This document shows, piece by piece, positions 23,601 through 36,300 of a stretch of DNA of 64,000 nucleotides (position 1 is its first letter; each line of letters opens with the position of its first letter). The notes below the pieces were generated by a model. The model worked only from the letters and a program-made list of their open reading frames with translations. It did no database searches and was not told the origin of the DNA. A program made the position numbers and the translations under genes. Origin of the DNA: Cardiocondyla obscurior (lineage: Eukaryota > Arthropoda > Insecta > Hymenoptera > Formicidae); NCBI RefSeq assembly GCF_019399895.1, contig NC_091864.1, positions 11,634,001 to 11,698,000 of the forward strand. Reading direction: 5' to 3'.

Positions 23601-26600
23601 CGTTCTCTCCTCTGCAACGATGCGTTAATGTGGAAAGTGGGTGCTAATTTTCGCGGTGTTCGCACGCTGCGCAATATATGCTATTGGATGAATACATAGC
23701 GGAAACCATATGTTCCCAAAATGTATCTCGTCGGATTCTGGGCGTTATTTCGTGAGCTTACTAAGAAGCAACAAACGTCACGAGCAAGGTGTCGCGAGCA
23801 CGTGTCGCTTTGCCAGTTTGACGTACCTACAGCTGGCCAAACACGCGACATCGCACTTCCATGTATAACCACCGCCGGCGATCCATTTGCGCGGCCTGTA
23901 ATTTAAACGGCACGTCGGGCGCTTGTATTAAGCGCGATGGCGACACGATGTGCTCTTGTTTGTCAATCGGGACGAGGGTGTAGCGGGCCCGCCGGAAATC
24001 GAATGCAAATTTGATAATTTCGGCTCGCGCGTCCAACGCGCCACGCTTTACCTCGAGATCCGCATTACCGTTTCAACCATATGGCCAACGCTCCGTGTCC
24101 AGTTCTAGGCTCTTCACTCTCGTATTCGAACGCATTTATACTGTGTAAATGGACGCAATTGGACAGCGATCGAAAGCGGTCGAAGCGAGGGAAGGATCTC
24201 CGTTTGACAGGAGACACCTGTTTCACGCGAGACTCGTCTCAAAATTTCGTTTTTTTTTTTTTTTTTTTTTCAGATAAACGAATCGCAAGAAAGATATCTG
24301 TGGATCTAGACAATTTTCAGCAATTTTGTTTCCACGTTGTTACCGCTGTCAAGTCTTGCTCGCGCATTTACTATTCATCGAATCAATGTTTATCTTTTGT
24401 CTAACGAATTCGCGAGCACTACGAGACGACCTGGATTACTGATGAAGGAATTCACATCTGCGGTAATATAAGCGCCTCCTCCAACATGACTACGGGTGAA
24501 CGAACGAACGCTTGTATAATATAAACCTTTACCTACATCTTCGTGACCCGGCACCTCGCTCGTTAGACAATAATTTCCATTATGAAAATTCTCATCGGAG
24601 TGCCGGCGTGAATAGCGGGTCGCGCACGCTCGGATGACAGCGTTAATTAGCGTATCGTGATTCGACTGAAATAGATTTATTGTACAATCGAATGTATATA
24701 TAGTTTGCGACGCTTCCTACAAACCTATCGGAAATCATTGGCTGACCTTCTTTGACGAATTCTTTATAAATGATTTATTATTTTGTTAATTAAATTATTG
24801 ATTGCGACATCAATTTCAAATAATTTTTGAACAAAAACTGCCTCTTTGAATCAAATACTTTTTAAGCGACCGAAAAATATGTTTTAATCACTGCCGATTA
24901 AAGATTTCTACGTTTTTAATTTAGTCAGGTACATAAATGGAAAAGAGAGAAAAAAAAAGTTACGAGAATAAATTGCGTTATCAAGTATCTATTTACATAA
25001 TGCGCAAATAGTTTACGCTCCCGAAGCAGGAACAACTTCTTGCACGCAAATTGGATTTTCTGATCAAGCTATTCGGGCTACTTAGGACCTAAACTGCTTG
25101 TTGACTTCCCTTTCGAAGCAGCCTTAATATGTATCGAGCGATCGCACGTCTCTCGATAAGTAAACCTTATATGTTTATTGTACATAGAGTCGAGAGGCTA
25201 TTAGGAATTACAAGGATGATTAATATTGCATCGCCATCTAAGTATTAATTTTCTTATTTAATACTATGCAATATAAACATATTGATCATGATACGATAAG
25301 CGAATGTATTTTGTTATATGTGTTTTAAGAAATTTTTTTTTTCCCCAGGAAATGCGTGTAAAAATATATTAATTCATGTTACAAGTACGAATTTCTGCTA
25401 ACAAAATTTAAATCGTGTTTTATTTAAATTTGGTTCCAAAACAAAGCGCGCAGTAAAGAAAACATTATTTTTATTTACAATATTGAAAATTTTTAATAAG
25501 GCACATGCATTAAATATTACTTCGTTAAATATGTATGCAAATATAGAATATAGAATATAGAAGTATATCGTGAAACATAAAAATTAATTAGAAATTATTT
25601 AATAAAGTAATTTTGTAAAACTCTCGAAGTGCCTCTTTTCACTGTTTATTTAATAAAAATAATTTCGCAAATAATCTCTCAAAGCCTTTTCTAAAAAGCA
25701 ATAAAGATATTAATATTACTGGCATAAAGGATAATTTTATTTTTTTTTATTAACTCTGTACGCGTCATGTAACAATATTAACTAGATCAAATTATCGAAC
25801 AATTTGCAGGGAATATAATGTATGGTGTAAATTGTAATTGCTAAAAGAGACATTTTCCTGCTACATGAATTTTTTGAGGGAAGGGAAGAGGGGAAAACCC
25901 GTAATTTGCATTGTATAAATTTGCTCTCGAATACATGTTATAATTACAAGTGCAAACTCAGCAAAGACTTTAATTACGTTAAATCATCAAAAGCATAGTT
26001 TTATGTAATTTCACGGGGAGAGGGAGCCATCATGTTGACGTCTCGTCCTTTCAAAGAGATGTTTTTCTATCGTAGTAATTGCCGTTTAAAGAGCTATGAC
26101 AGACGGACGACTTGCCGCAAAAAGATCTGCGCTGCGCTGTTAATCACATTTAGGATTAAATATTTTTCTCTCTTCCTTACATTAATTTCCAGCAACAACA
26201 ATTAACAAAACATATCTCTCTGTGTCATATCAATATACATAATATAATTTTAATAAATAAGTCTATATGCCTGTAGCAAGGGAAAAAAAAATTAAGGCAT
26301 TTTACACCTTCGAGCTGACGGTAAATTGTTCCCGGCAAACGACAGATAGTAGAAAACACTTGCCGGAAGAATGTATTTGCACAAAATAAAGTACTCTGGC
26401 TTTAGTTGCCACTGTAATCCTATTTACCATTCCTTTACGCATTCCACCGTAACAGCCATCGCTCGCGGAAAACACCATCATTGCGCGAAACGATCTCCGT
26501 CTCGTCTCTCAGAAAGTTAATGTCGGAGCGCGTTTGTTGCTGCAAAAAACAGTCTTGAGAAGCGGAAGCAAGCGTCGTGTTTAACCCCCCTTAGATCGAA

Positions 26601-27641
26601 TTGGGAGTGGCTGACTGTTTAAATTCGATATAGCCCGGCGGGCACGGGAGAAATCGCCGGCGGAGAGTTGGAGTACTGACAAATCGCGGACGGAAGAAGT
26701 CAACGTCGTGTAATTAATAATTAAAATATCAGAAACACGAGCCACGCAGTTGCTGAAATGCGGGGCGTAGAAATAGGTTTGGCGAAACGAGCCAAGTGAG
26801 TTAATTACCTATATCTGGGAGGGGGTTTTAATTAAAGTTTCCAGAACTGTTTATGGTATGGGCGCTGGCGCAGAGAGGAGAGGGAGGGGGGGGAGAGAAG
26901 GGTAACGTGCCTCGGTACGTGTGCATACGTTAACCTGCCGCGTGTGTGCATGTTTGCTTGGCAACCCTTACATTTAGTTGGCGATAGTTTGTTTGTGTGG
27001 ATGATGCTGCCCGCTGAAAGCCAGTCGTAAAAGCAGACGTGCCGCATCGCCAAGTAGAAATAGTCAATGTTTACGCGTACATCATTAACACTGACTGCGA
27101 TCGCGAGTTCCAGTTGATAATTCATAATCGTTAAATAAATTTATCAAATGCGTCCATTTCTTACTGTGTTCCTTTCATCGAGTTGTAAAGTCGGAACATT
27201 CGCATCCAAAACTCAAGATAAAACGTACAGAAAAGGCGGTCAGAAATTTATATAGAGATCAGCGTGTCCGTAACGTCCAGAACGTCGCTTTATAATTTAT
27301 ACAAGCGCGATCAAGTACTATGATGTACGTATATGTTTGCTGATTGACGCGTGTACGTGAGCATGAAGAAGTACTATTTTATCTCTACCAATCATTAATA
27401 ATAGTAATCGACAGATAGAATATACAGAGGACTGTTAATTAAAATACTACTCGATATAGCCTTCATTCTCGGACTCGTAATCCGTATTAATCATTTTGTT
27501 CTCTCGTTATTTCATGTACTAGCACACGTTCCGTATTTAACGAGCGATCGTATCTTTATCCTACTCGGGTTTTTCTTCTCATAAACCATGAGACTCACAT
27601 CTATCCAGTCTCGCACAATCTATCTATCCATCTATCTCCTT

Positions 27642-27644
<3 letters not shown>

Positions 27645-27689
<45 letters not shown>
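27645..27689. repeat. (TA)n-(CA)n compound microsatellite
   Basis: About 19 TA units followed by a short CA stretch and then further TATA-rich sequence; preceded by imperfect CTAT repeats from about 27,600. Likely polymorphic in length. Confidence 0.9.
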
Positions 27690-27690
<1 letters not shown>

Positions 27691-27864
27691 AATATGTATA
27701 TATATTGTATATATCTCGCAGGACTATGTAAACTGAGAACTATTTTCCACCGCGCGTTCTGCATAATTCCATGCATCGTCGACTCGATATCTCCAAAGAT
27801 ATTATACGTGTGTATCTTCATGATAAAACTTTAAATGACAATAGGAGCACATCGAGACGCTTAG

Positions 27865-27883
27865 AAAAAAAAAAAAAAAAAAA
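27865..27883. repeat. A homopolymer (A19)
   Basis: Uninterrupted A run, not followed by evidence of a retrotransposed gene. Confidence 0.9.
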
Positions 27884-28778
27884 GATTCAACCGGGTATCG
27901 GTGCGAGTTGTTTGCGCAAAAATAATACGTGCCCGGAGAATACCGGCGGAAAAACGAAAGTACCGAAACAGAGACAAAGGAGTGAATGAAAGTAACTGTA
28001 AAACTCCAGAGGCGGCAGGTGAACGAGGAGGGATAAAAGGTCGGAAATAAAATAGATAAATAGATACGTCGATGTACGGATAAGCAGACAAATGGATCCC
28101 TGGATAAATATCGAGTGGCAGAAAAATAGAGCAGTAGGAATAAGAAAAATGACGCTGTACGCGGATCAAGGCGACATGCAAGTTACTCAAGATGACGTAA
28201 CAACCGCGTGAATTATTTGCGTACGCGACATGTATTATAAATATACGTAACGATATATGTATGTACGCGATCGCGACAATGAATAAACAATTACTTCTTA
28301 TTTCACGGTACCGCGCTTATGTATATTCCCGATGAGAATGTCGAGAAACGAATGCAACGCGAAGTAAGGTTTTTCGTTATCCACGTTGTTTGCTCCTACT
28401 CACACAATTACTAAAAGACAGATGCAGACCCTCTAATTAATGCGCTCGATGAATAATTCAAACCTGGCGAACAATCGTAAATTTACCTACTCAATTTAAT
28501 GAAAGTCAGTTGTAAATCATGCCTTGAATAATGTACACGTTTTCTTTTATACATAAATTTGCAAATTATCCGATGTCTTGCAAATGCTACGGAAATATCT
28601 GCCGCACATACGCTGTGCATTAGCTTACTGATCTGTCATGTCACATCTCGTCCATCATACGAACCCGCGCGAATATATACATTTGCACTAAATTGCACAT
28701 CGCGCAAGTGTGTATGGCGCAATTTCTTGACATAAATATCGACATTCTCTATCTTGTCATCTTAATTATAAGCTGCAG

Positions 28779-28899
28779 TTAGTACAGCGGAATTAGATAC
28801 ATTCTCCGGAGACCCGTATCTTATCGCCGACCATAACGTCGGTTGGTCTCTGCGTGAATTTTGTCAGAACGAATTAGGACTCGCGTCTCAAGAACACTG
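28779..28899 (+). CDS. Candidate internal exon, unidentified
   Basis: A pyrimidine-rich tract ending in AGCTGCAG at 28771-28778 precedes a 121-nt stretch that is open in one frame to a GT at 28900. Its translation includes 'FSGDPYLIADHNVGWSL' and 'REFCQNELGLASQEH'. Composition is less AT-rich than the flanks and codons favour C or G in third position. Read without splicing, the frame ends in TAA at 28901. No family is recognised and no partner exon was found. It lies only 225 bp from a - strand leader exon, so a shared regulatory element is the alternative. Confidence 0.25.
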
Positions 28900-29123
28900 G
28901 TAACATTTAATCTCAAACGTTAGTACGTCATCTTGATTATATCTTTAAATTTTTAATATATTAAAATTTTTTTTATATACTAGAAAAAACCATTATAATT
29001 AAAGACATAAAATAATTATATTTTCTAAATAATAATTACAATTGAGTAATCTATGGTCGACGACGTGTTACCGGTTCAAGAGACCCGATTACAAACTACG
29101 AATAAAAAAATCATGCGACTTAC

Positions 29124-29165
29124 CAATCTGCATGGACTTCAACGGAGTTGGAGTTCTGCCGGTGA
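29124..29165 (-). other. Small spliced exon of an unidentified - strand gene
   Basis: A 42-nt segment bounded on the - strand by TTACAG and a near-perfect donor, TTG|GTAAGT. It ends with ATGCAGATTG, so it could carry a start codon (Met-Gln-Ile and one base of the next codon), with the rest of the gene at lower coordinates. It joins naturally to the upstream exon whose donor is at 29321. No downstream coding exon could be identified. Confidence 0.4.
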
Positions 29166-29321
29166 CTGTAACATAAAATTAAACAATATTAATATAGACG
29201 TGCTGATAATAGTTAATGTTTAAATAAAAAAAAAATACGCATATGTATTTGATTCGTTAATAAAAATAAATAAAAATAAAAATAATAAAATGACAAACTT
29301 AAAAAAAAAATTATTTCTCAC

Positions 29322-29620
29322 CTAAAAGTTGCTCCGTTGACGCATGATGCCCGTCCCGGGTCTGCTCCTCCTCTCAGATGGGACGTGACGAGCCATCCTT
29401 CCGCGCATTAGACACTCGCGAACGCGCCCGGATCAATTACTATCGCGAAAATTATTTAACACTTTTGCACATTATTTTTCGGTACTCCCGTAAAAAGAAA
29501 ATCGTAAAAGAAACGCCCGATAACTAGCGACACACCCGAAACGACCGACGAACCGGCTGCGGTTCGTATAATTACTGATATCGGCGTGCGGCACTTTAAT
29601 TTCTCACTAAACGATGCGCA
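29322..29620 (-). other. Likely 5' leader exon of an unidentified - strand gene
   Basis: The - strand donor TTTTAG|GTGAGA borders 29322. Upstream on that strand is a CpG-rich stretch with an initiator-like ATCAGTA at about 29573-29579; the 5' limit given here is approximate. An ATG with good context (AAGG-ATG-G) opens a 24-codon frame starting MARHVPSERR, whose stop TAG is the last codon before the donor. That would act as an upstream reading frame if the true start is in the next exon. A further - strand donor, ATTAG|GTAAGA, at about 30,021 suggests another leader exon. Confidence 0.35.
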
Positions 29621-31869
29621 GCAGCGGAATTTTCCTTGATCTGTAACAGATAAATTAAAGAATTACATTGTAGATTTGTTCCGCTTTAATGCCGCATACC
29701 GGCGATGGAAATATCAAAGTCTATTATTATGCATGATGCGCTGGTTCGAAATGCTTATTATTTAGAAATGCAAAGCTTATCAGTACGTTTTTCTCTTTTA
29801 GCTACCTCCCTGTCCTTCGTTCTTGACTTTTAAATTCCCACCACGGGAGAACGAGATAAAGGGGAATATTAATTCACACAGCACGTTTCTTTAGTAAATC
29901 TGCTCTTGTCCTAGTTTAACGTCTATACACCCATCGTATCCGGAAAACGAGAATTTCTATCCAAGCTGTCCGACTCAACAAACTTTCATTCGCAATGTAA
30001 AAGTATCGGGATGCTTCTTACCTAATGTTATTGTTATCCCTGTTTCGTGATTACAATCAAAATTGCAGCTCTCAGCTCCGACAAATTACGGCGCGCAATC
30101 GATATCAATTGTACAATAAAGAACATTTAATTTTTGCGCACCCGCAATTCAGAATTGCAATTTTATTGGGTCATATTTTTCGAGCATGAATCACATTAAC
30201 AGAAATTTAAATTAACATTTAATTAATTTATTTTATGTTCTTCAATTCAATAATGTCCACAACATAATTATATAGCCACTTGTTTATAGTATGTGGCATT
30301 ACAATTATAATGCCAAATTATATATTAAGCAAAATCAAATATTGCGAGACATAAAGAAATAAAAAAAAACAGGAACTGAGTGTCACGCTTTCCGTAGCAA
30401 AAACATGAGAAATCAATTTTCGGGAAGTGTTACGCAACTAGATTTGATGTCTCTCATTTTACGTTAAATCGATAATATTTAAAGAGCAGTCTGAGTCTCA
30501 AAAAAAGAAATAATAATAATAGAAGAAAGCTAAAAAAAAATTTTTTTAAGTTAAGAAAAATTAAAGAAAAATAAAGAGAATGTTATACATATATCAAATT
30601 GCGATGTACTGGAATATAAATTCTGTTTCAAAGCAACATGTAAAATCAAACGTAAACAAAATTTATAACTGATCGTAACAAGTTTTCTAAATCAGCACGT
30701 TTCAGCTTGCAGAAACGCTTTCGTGCATAATGTCCGGTGTTACTTCTTTCCGCGAAGCAAGTGAGAACGTGATGGCAAATGCAGTTAATATGTATGCGTT
30801 AACGGAAATAAAAAATGCTCGTATCACCAAAGCCATATCCGTTTACGTAATCGCATTCGTAATTTATTTATGCCACGTAGCGCATGGTTTTCCACGTACA
30901 TTACAACAAAATTCAATAATCATCCCCAAGTATCCGCTTCTAAAATTTAGTGCAGAAGTGTATACGACGTTAATTGACCGGGAACGATTAAGACAGCATT
31001 TACCCTTATAACACCTGAAACTAACGGGATACAGTTACCAGAGAACTAGCTACGTTTAACCGCTCCGTTACATTCTCTCTCGGCGTGTATTCATAAATCA
31101 TATTACCGAAAAGTATTGCAGAAATTTAAAAAAAAAAAAAAGGGTGTGAAGAATTTCATAATATAATCAAAAATACATTTCTACAGAGACATAACGTCGC
31201 GCTGCAGTGCCACATCAATCTTTCCGGGACAGTCTGATGCCGCGCATCCATATACGGACATACACACCCACACGCGCGCGAGCCCTTTTACCCCATTTCC
31301 AAAGGTATGAGCGCGTATCTCGAGAATCAGTTTATTTCGGAAATCAGCTTACAGCTGAAACTCGTCCGTCATCCAAATTCCAGCGCTCGCAACGATCGCA
31401 TGAAATGCGTTAGACGAGAGCGCACCAACCTCGTTTAACGATTTTGATGCCAACCCAGCTCCCAGGCCGGCGACACGCGTCGCACGCGGTTTAATTATTT
31501 CCAAAGACACATCGACTCCGGCCATAAACTAACAGTAATATTGTTCCGCAAATGGTGAGGAAGATAAATGTCCGGGCAACAAGAATGAGATGAGGCAGAG
31601 GGCAAGTGAAGCGTGCCGGTAGATACGGGGAGTGCGCTTGCACGACCCTCTCGCGGCTTTACGGTATTTCCACTCCGGAGTATAGAACAATGGCCTAGAT
31701 ATGCGGTCCGTATCATGAATATTTAGCGTGCGAGGTGGACCGAGTTGAAACTGGACCGAGATGCCCCGGCTGCCGTATCTTTTATATATTTTTTTTTTTT
31801 TTTATGCCATTTTCCTTTATCTACTTTGTCCCACGTGCTCGGATCGGCAAGTACGACAAATATATCGCG

Positions 31870-31871
<2 letters not shown>

Positions 31872-31902
<31 letters not shown>
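31872..31902. repeat. (AT)n microsatellite
   Basis: About 15 AT units, directly followed by imperfect TAATAT sequence. Simple tandem repeat. Confidence 0.9.
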
Positions 31903-31907
<5 letters not shown>

Positions 31908-32307
31908 AATATTGAATTAAAACGATTTGTGTCCAGCAGCGATCCTACAATAAACATCTCGCCGATGTTTGCTCGAGAAATTTAACCGAATGCATATGCA
32001 CGTGAAAATGGTTGGTTGTCAGTTATTTTAATAATTTTGGTAATATTTGTACTGTTACTGCTTGCTAAGTTGTAGCTTTATAAATACACAAGTGCTGCAG
32101 AGAAATTATCTCGCATGTTTTTGCATTATTACGGAGGGATTTTCCGCGTATCGATGAGCGATTTTTGCGCATTTCGCATTCCCTGTTAACATTTACTTTG
32201 CAAATAAAAGATTAAGTGGTACGATAGCTTACGTAGCACAATGGAATTAGTCTTGCTGAATATTACATATGATGTCGCGCGCGTATCGTGACTTCGCATT
32301 ATTAAAC

Positions 32308-32310
<3 letters not shown>

Positions 32311-32338
<28 letters not shown>
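32311..32338. repeat. A homopolymer (A28)
   Basis: Longest single-base run in the window. There is no coding remnant upstream that would mark it as a processed pseudogene tail. Confidence 0.9.
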
Positions 32339-32339
<1 letters not shown>

Positions 32340-33074
32340 TAAAGCGCGCTGTATAAAGAAGAAAGTTAGACCGAACGGTTACGCGAGAAGACTGAAGAGC
32401 TTGAGAATTTTTGTGCAATCTTATTAGGATATCCGAAGGCCATCTCCACTAACTGCTAACAACTGGTAGTATATCTTATGTTTCTGTTCCATCTAAATTA
32501 CCAATTTTGAATAATGCGGAAGCAAGAGTATGAGAAGATTAAAACTTTTGTTCTTGTATCATTGTTTTAATAAATATGCTAAATATATAAGCTACTTTTT
32601 GCGTAACAATATAATTCGAGTTTCAAAAACAAATAATAAGAATGAATTAAAATTTAACACAGTAAATAAAAAAAAAATAAAAAAAAACAGAGAGAGAGAG
32701 AGAAAAAAATGTCAGAAAAAAGCTTTTAAAATATTAATTACGACTATAAATACCGCAATGATATTTCTTAAGCGTAGTGGCGCTCAAACCTTGCGCATTG
32801 CAATAATTGTGTCATTAAACAATGGAAAAGGAGATATAAAATCGCAATATATTCTCAAAGGAAGATCGAAGGTCGTAAGGAACACGTTTTTCGGTCCCGC
32901 GGTTCCCGAGAAGGTTGTTTGGCATCTGGCCAGCGTAGCTCAGCTCCTGTCACCCCCGACTCTGTCGTTCCGCTTTTCTATCTACCCTCGTTCTTCGCGT
33001 CACCCTTTACTATCGCACATCCGGCGGCAGTGCCGCACCGCAACGTGGAAAGATGCGCGCAAACTCGAAGGTAC

Positions 33075-33188
33075 TTAATGGACGTCGACGTTGGCGAATT
33101 TTAAGCGAGCGCCATCGATGACGTACGACATCGAGTAGCCGCTAGTCCTGAGATTGATGTCGCCCGTGCTGTCGAAGGCTACGAGAAA
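33075..33188 (-). CDS. CUB-like C-terminal exon, gene otherwise outside view
   Basis: On the - strand an ATCTCAG acceptor precedes 37 codons ending in TAA at 33077-33075. The translation begins FLVAFDSTGDINL and continues with SGYSMSYVIDGARLKF to end ...DVH. The pattern hydrophobic-Val-x-Phe-x-Ser, then Gly-Tyr/Phe-Ser-x-x-Tyr, is how CUB domains close, so this is best read as the last exon of a CUB-domain secreted or membrane protein. Third codon positions are strongly G/C while the surrounding DNA is AT-rich, which supports coding. A second acceptor at 33225-33227 would extend the exon to 33224 in the same frame, adding 'THRDRIKIQRSQ'. Upstream exons would lie at higher coordinates; I did not find them. 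Confidence 0.45.
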   Translation of the reverse strand, partial: FLVAFDSTGDINLRTSGYSMSYVIDGARLKFANVDVH

Positions 33189-33321
33189 CTGAGATCGTTG
33201 AATCTTTATTCTGTCTCGATGCGTCTGACATGTCGCGTCACATCACGGATATATTGCTTTATAAAATTGCGATCGTTCTCATGAATCGAATAACGATTTA
33301 TCAAAACAGTAACCCACCGTA

Positions 33322-33345
33322 ACGACAATCACGGATGATTGTCGT
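33322..33345. repeat. Perfect inverted repeat (10-bp arms, 4-base loop)
   Basis: ACGACAATCA, loop CGGA, then TGATTGTCGT. It lies about 100 bp upstream (on the - strand) of the CUB-like exon, within its putative intron. It would form a short stem-loop; no role is evident and it is too short for a microRNA precursor. Confidence 0.8.
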
Positions 33346-36300
33346 AAGCCATTAAAATCGCTTCGTATCTTTACGTCACGCAGTATAAATTATTTTTATT
33401 AATAAAAAAAAAAAAAAAATTATTTAACAGGACGGACAAAAAGTCAGGTGAAATACGCTCGGCGAATGAACGAGGGCGTGTATGTATATTCAAATGAGAG
33501 CGCGCGTTCAAAATTTTTGAGACATTTGTGAAATGAGATAAAAGGGCGCATTATAATTTGGAGCAGCTGAATGAGAAATCGGACGGCTTGGTAAGCAGGC
33601 GCTTCCACTCATCAAAAATGTCATTCGTATTGAAATGAGGCGAAACGCAAGACAAAAGGGCCGCGTAAACTCAACTAGCGGCGAAAATGAAGAAGCTCTT
33701 TCGAAAAGCTTTTCCCCGGCTGGTTGATGGGAGATGTCCGCGCCGAGATGCTTTGAAGCGCGATGTAATACGACACGACGGAAGTATCCAAAAGTATCGT
33801 GAAATATTCAGTTAACGCTTGTGGCATCGTAATGGGTGAGAACTTTACTTCCGACAGCTTTTATAGCGCCTGACAATCTTACCATGTCGAGGCACGCTCA
33901 TTCCAGACGTTTTCGCTCCTCTTACCTCTTGCTAGACGGTACGTCGGTTTCTTCCATTTTCTTACACTCACGCGATGTTTGAATATTAACTTTGACATTA
34001 TATTTTGCTTCGCGAAGAATCGGTTCTCGAAGACGTAAAAACGGACCGTTTCAGCAGAGATAAAATATTTTTTCACGATATAAGAGCCAATTTTTTTTAA
34101 ACCATATTGTCGCGATATTTATCATTCGGCTTATTTCATAACTTGTTTCTCATGTCGCTGTCGTTACGTGTAATATATGCACGAAACGTCATAAATTCAG
34201 CCCCGCTCTCTCAAACCAAATTTTTCTTGCATTCGCGCACGTGTGCTCCCACTTGAGTTTCTTCTGGTGTATTACCCCTTTATCGTTCTTTCGTCTTGAT
34301 ACCACCGGGGATACCGCTCCGCCTTTCTTACGTCGATATTACGTAAATTGAGCTTAAGCGACGTAGAGACCGCAGCCAAATGGGTCAGCAACCGACCGGG
34401 CAATGTGTATAGCTAACGGAAATTTTTGGTGCAAAAATTTAGATCGTCTACTATCACTGCGCGACAATTCCGTTTTTCGCCTCTCGCCGCGTCGTTTTTG
34501 CGCCGAAAGAGCTGGAAGAGAGCTGAATGCAGAGATTTCGGTTGATTTGCCCAGCAGGACGGCAGCCGGAAAGTTATTTTCGACAAAACGAAAACGTTGC
34601 AGGGGTTCCAAAATTAATTGCCAACGTGATTTTTACGCGGGCGCTATTTATCTCGGTGTACTTCGTTTAGAGAAAGTTATTAGCGACATTTGTAACCGGC
34701 TTGTCGAACACTCGGCCGTACTCGTGTCGAGCCAGAATTCCAGGCTGCACGGATCGATTCGTCATTCACGCTGCGGTTGACGACGTCGTTTTATTTGCCC
34801 GCCGGCACCGTTGGGTTACGGCTCGTTTAGCTGCCCCTTAATGTCGTACTTTGCGACGCGAGACGGGGAATTGAATCGGTCAACGAGACACAGGCGAAGT
34901 AAGAGCGAAGAAAAGGGGTGGGCGTCATGTAACTAGGCGACAGGATTGAAAGCGACGCGGTTTTAGGACTTGCGGAATGAGGGCAGGCCGCAACTAACTG
35001 GACGAGTTCCCGAGTCGCTGGTGCTGACCTCGGTTGCCTGTAACGGACCCACTGTTTGCACAGATAAGAGTAATTAATGTCTCCTCGGCTCCGACTTCCC
35101 AAACGGGCGGGCGCCTTTTACCGACCACGAACACACGCGGGATAGAAGGTACTTCCATTATTAGGGCGAGGTAGAAAAGCCTCAGGATAAATGGTTGATA
35201 CCGCGTGTTTCTACTTAAACGAGAAATTATGTCTTATCATAACGATACGAGAAACGACGGAAAACCACGAATAAAAAGACGGCAAGCGCGTGCAGGGCGA
35301 ACAAGTCGGTGCTACGACATGTACACGAATCGTCCCTTAGTACGGGATCAAGGCGAATATTCTCCTCATTACACGACGTATTATTCTGTAATGCGAAGAC
35401 GAGAGTACGGACAAACTTGTCCCCGGCAAATCACATCGGTGGTATTTCGGGGAAACCAACGGGACACGAAGCGCGGTCGACTTTACGAGAACAGGAGACC
35501 ATCGCTCGAGTTAACGCGTTTCTCAAACGAGGGTCAAAACATTCGTGGTATCGTGCAAAAGGATTTTAATTACAATTACACGGGCGCTTCGCAAGATTAA
35601 TCACATCCTGAAAACGAATTAACAGACGCACCACCGTGGGTTACAATGTCAGAGCTAGTCGAAATTTACATACGTCCTTGATCGTGAAATCTCGCATAAT
35701 TCAATTCTCTCCTATCCCTTTTACATTTATTTAAATATTAAAAAAAAAGAGAAAAGAAAATTAAAACGATCAATTTTATCGCACGAATATTACCGTAAAA
35801 TATAAACCTGCGCTCGCTCAAATAATAATTATCTTAAAAACATACGGAAATTATTTTATCAGATTAAAGAATTCATCTGGAGCCATCCATGCCAAGAATA
35901 TATTAATATTTAATACCAATATTAAAAATCATCATTTAGTTAATATTTATATTAACGATCGCTATAAGTAGAAAGATCAATTTTGCAAGGTTTACTTTGT
36001 CCGTTTTCTCTTCTGCGTTTTATTATCTAAAATATCAGGATTCAGGCAACGTCTTTACAAAGACTTTTACGACTGAGCAGTAGATATGTAGTTATCCTGC
36101 GGGAAATCCAATCCGGAAACCGAGTCGACGTTGGACCGTGACCGATCCTACTGGGGACGCAAAACCGCGCTTGTCACGCGAAGCTAAATGCTGCTCAAAC
36201 AAGCAGAGGGGCCCGTTCGCAATTCGCCGTAAAGGATTAACGTTCCCTTCTCTAAAGTGACCCGTAGAGTTTGACCTTTGTCAGAGCGCGGTTGTTAACC

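Larger units (their letters stand above)
20805..28778. other. Intergenic or intronic region
   Basis: About 8 kb with no supported gene. A GC/CpG-rich patch lies at about 22,200-22,560 and another at about 23,700-24,100; the open frames in them show no family motifs. A T-rich run lies at about 24,250-24,270, and the (TA)n/(CA)n microsatellite at 27645-27689 and an A19 run at 27865-27883 are listed separately. Confidence 0.5.
29621..33074. other. Intergenic or intronic region
   Basis: AT-rich with an (AT)n microsatellite at 31872-31902 and an A28 run at 32311-32338. A 93-codon open frame at 30730-31011 (+) and a 182-codon one at 32530-33078 (+) look noncoding: the latter runs through homopolymers and a GA repeat. 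No gene is supported here. Confidence 0.5.

Noticed and set aside
30730..31011. 93-codon ATG frame with a hydrophobic segment, considered as a peptide precursor
   Set aside because: The hydrophobic run begins about 35 residues in, there are no clear dibasic processing repeats, and codon use is AT-rich like the flanks.
32530..33078. Longest simple open frame (182 codons, + strand)
   Set aside because: It runs through poly-A and GA low-complexity sequence, has no domain or splice context, and its 3' end is antisense to the better-supported CUB-like exon.
35205..35600. 131-codon open frame on the + strand
   Set aside because: Arg/Tyr-rich with no recognisable domain; a second frame and the opposite strand are also open.
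36100..36240. - strand peptide with Asp-Lys-Arg-Gly-Phe, considered as a neuropeptide
   Set aside because: A single dibasic site, no signal peptide, and a stop soon after; no known insect peptide pattern.
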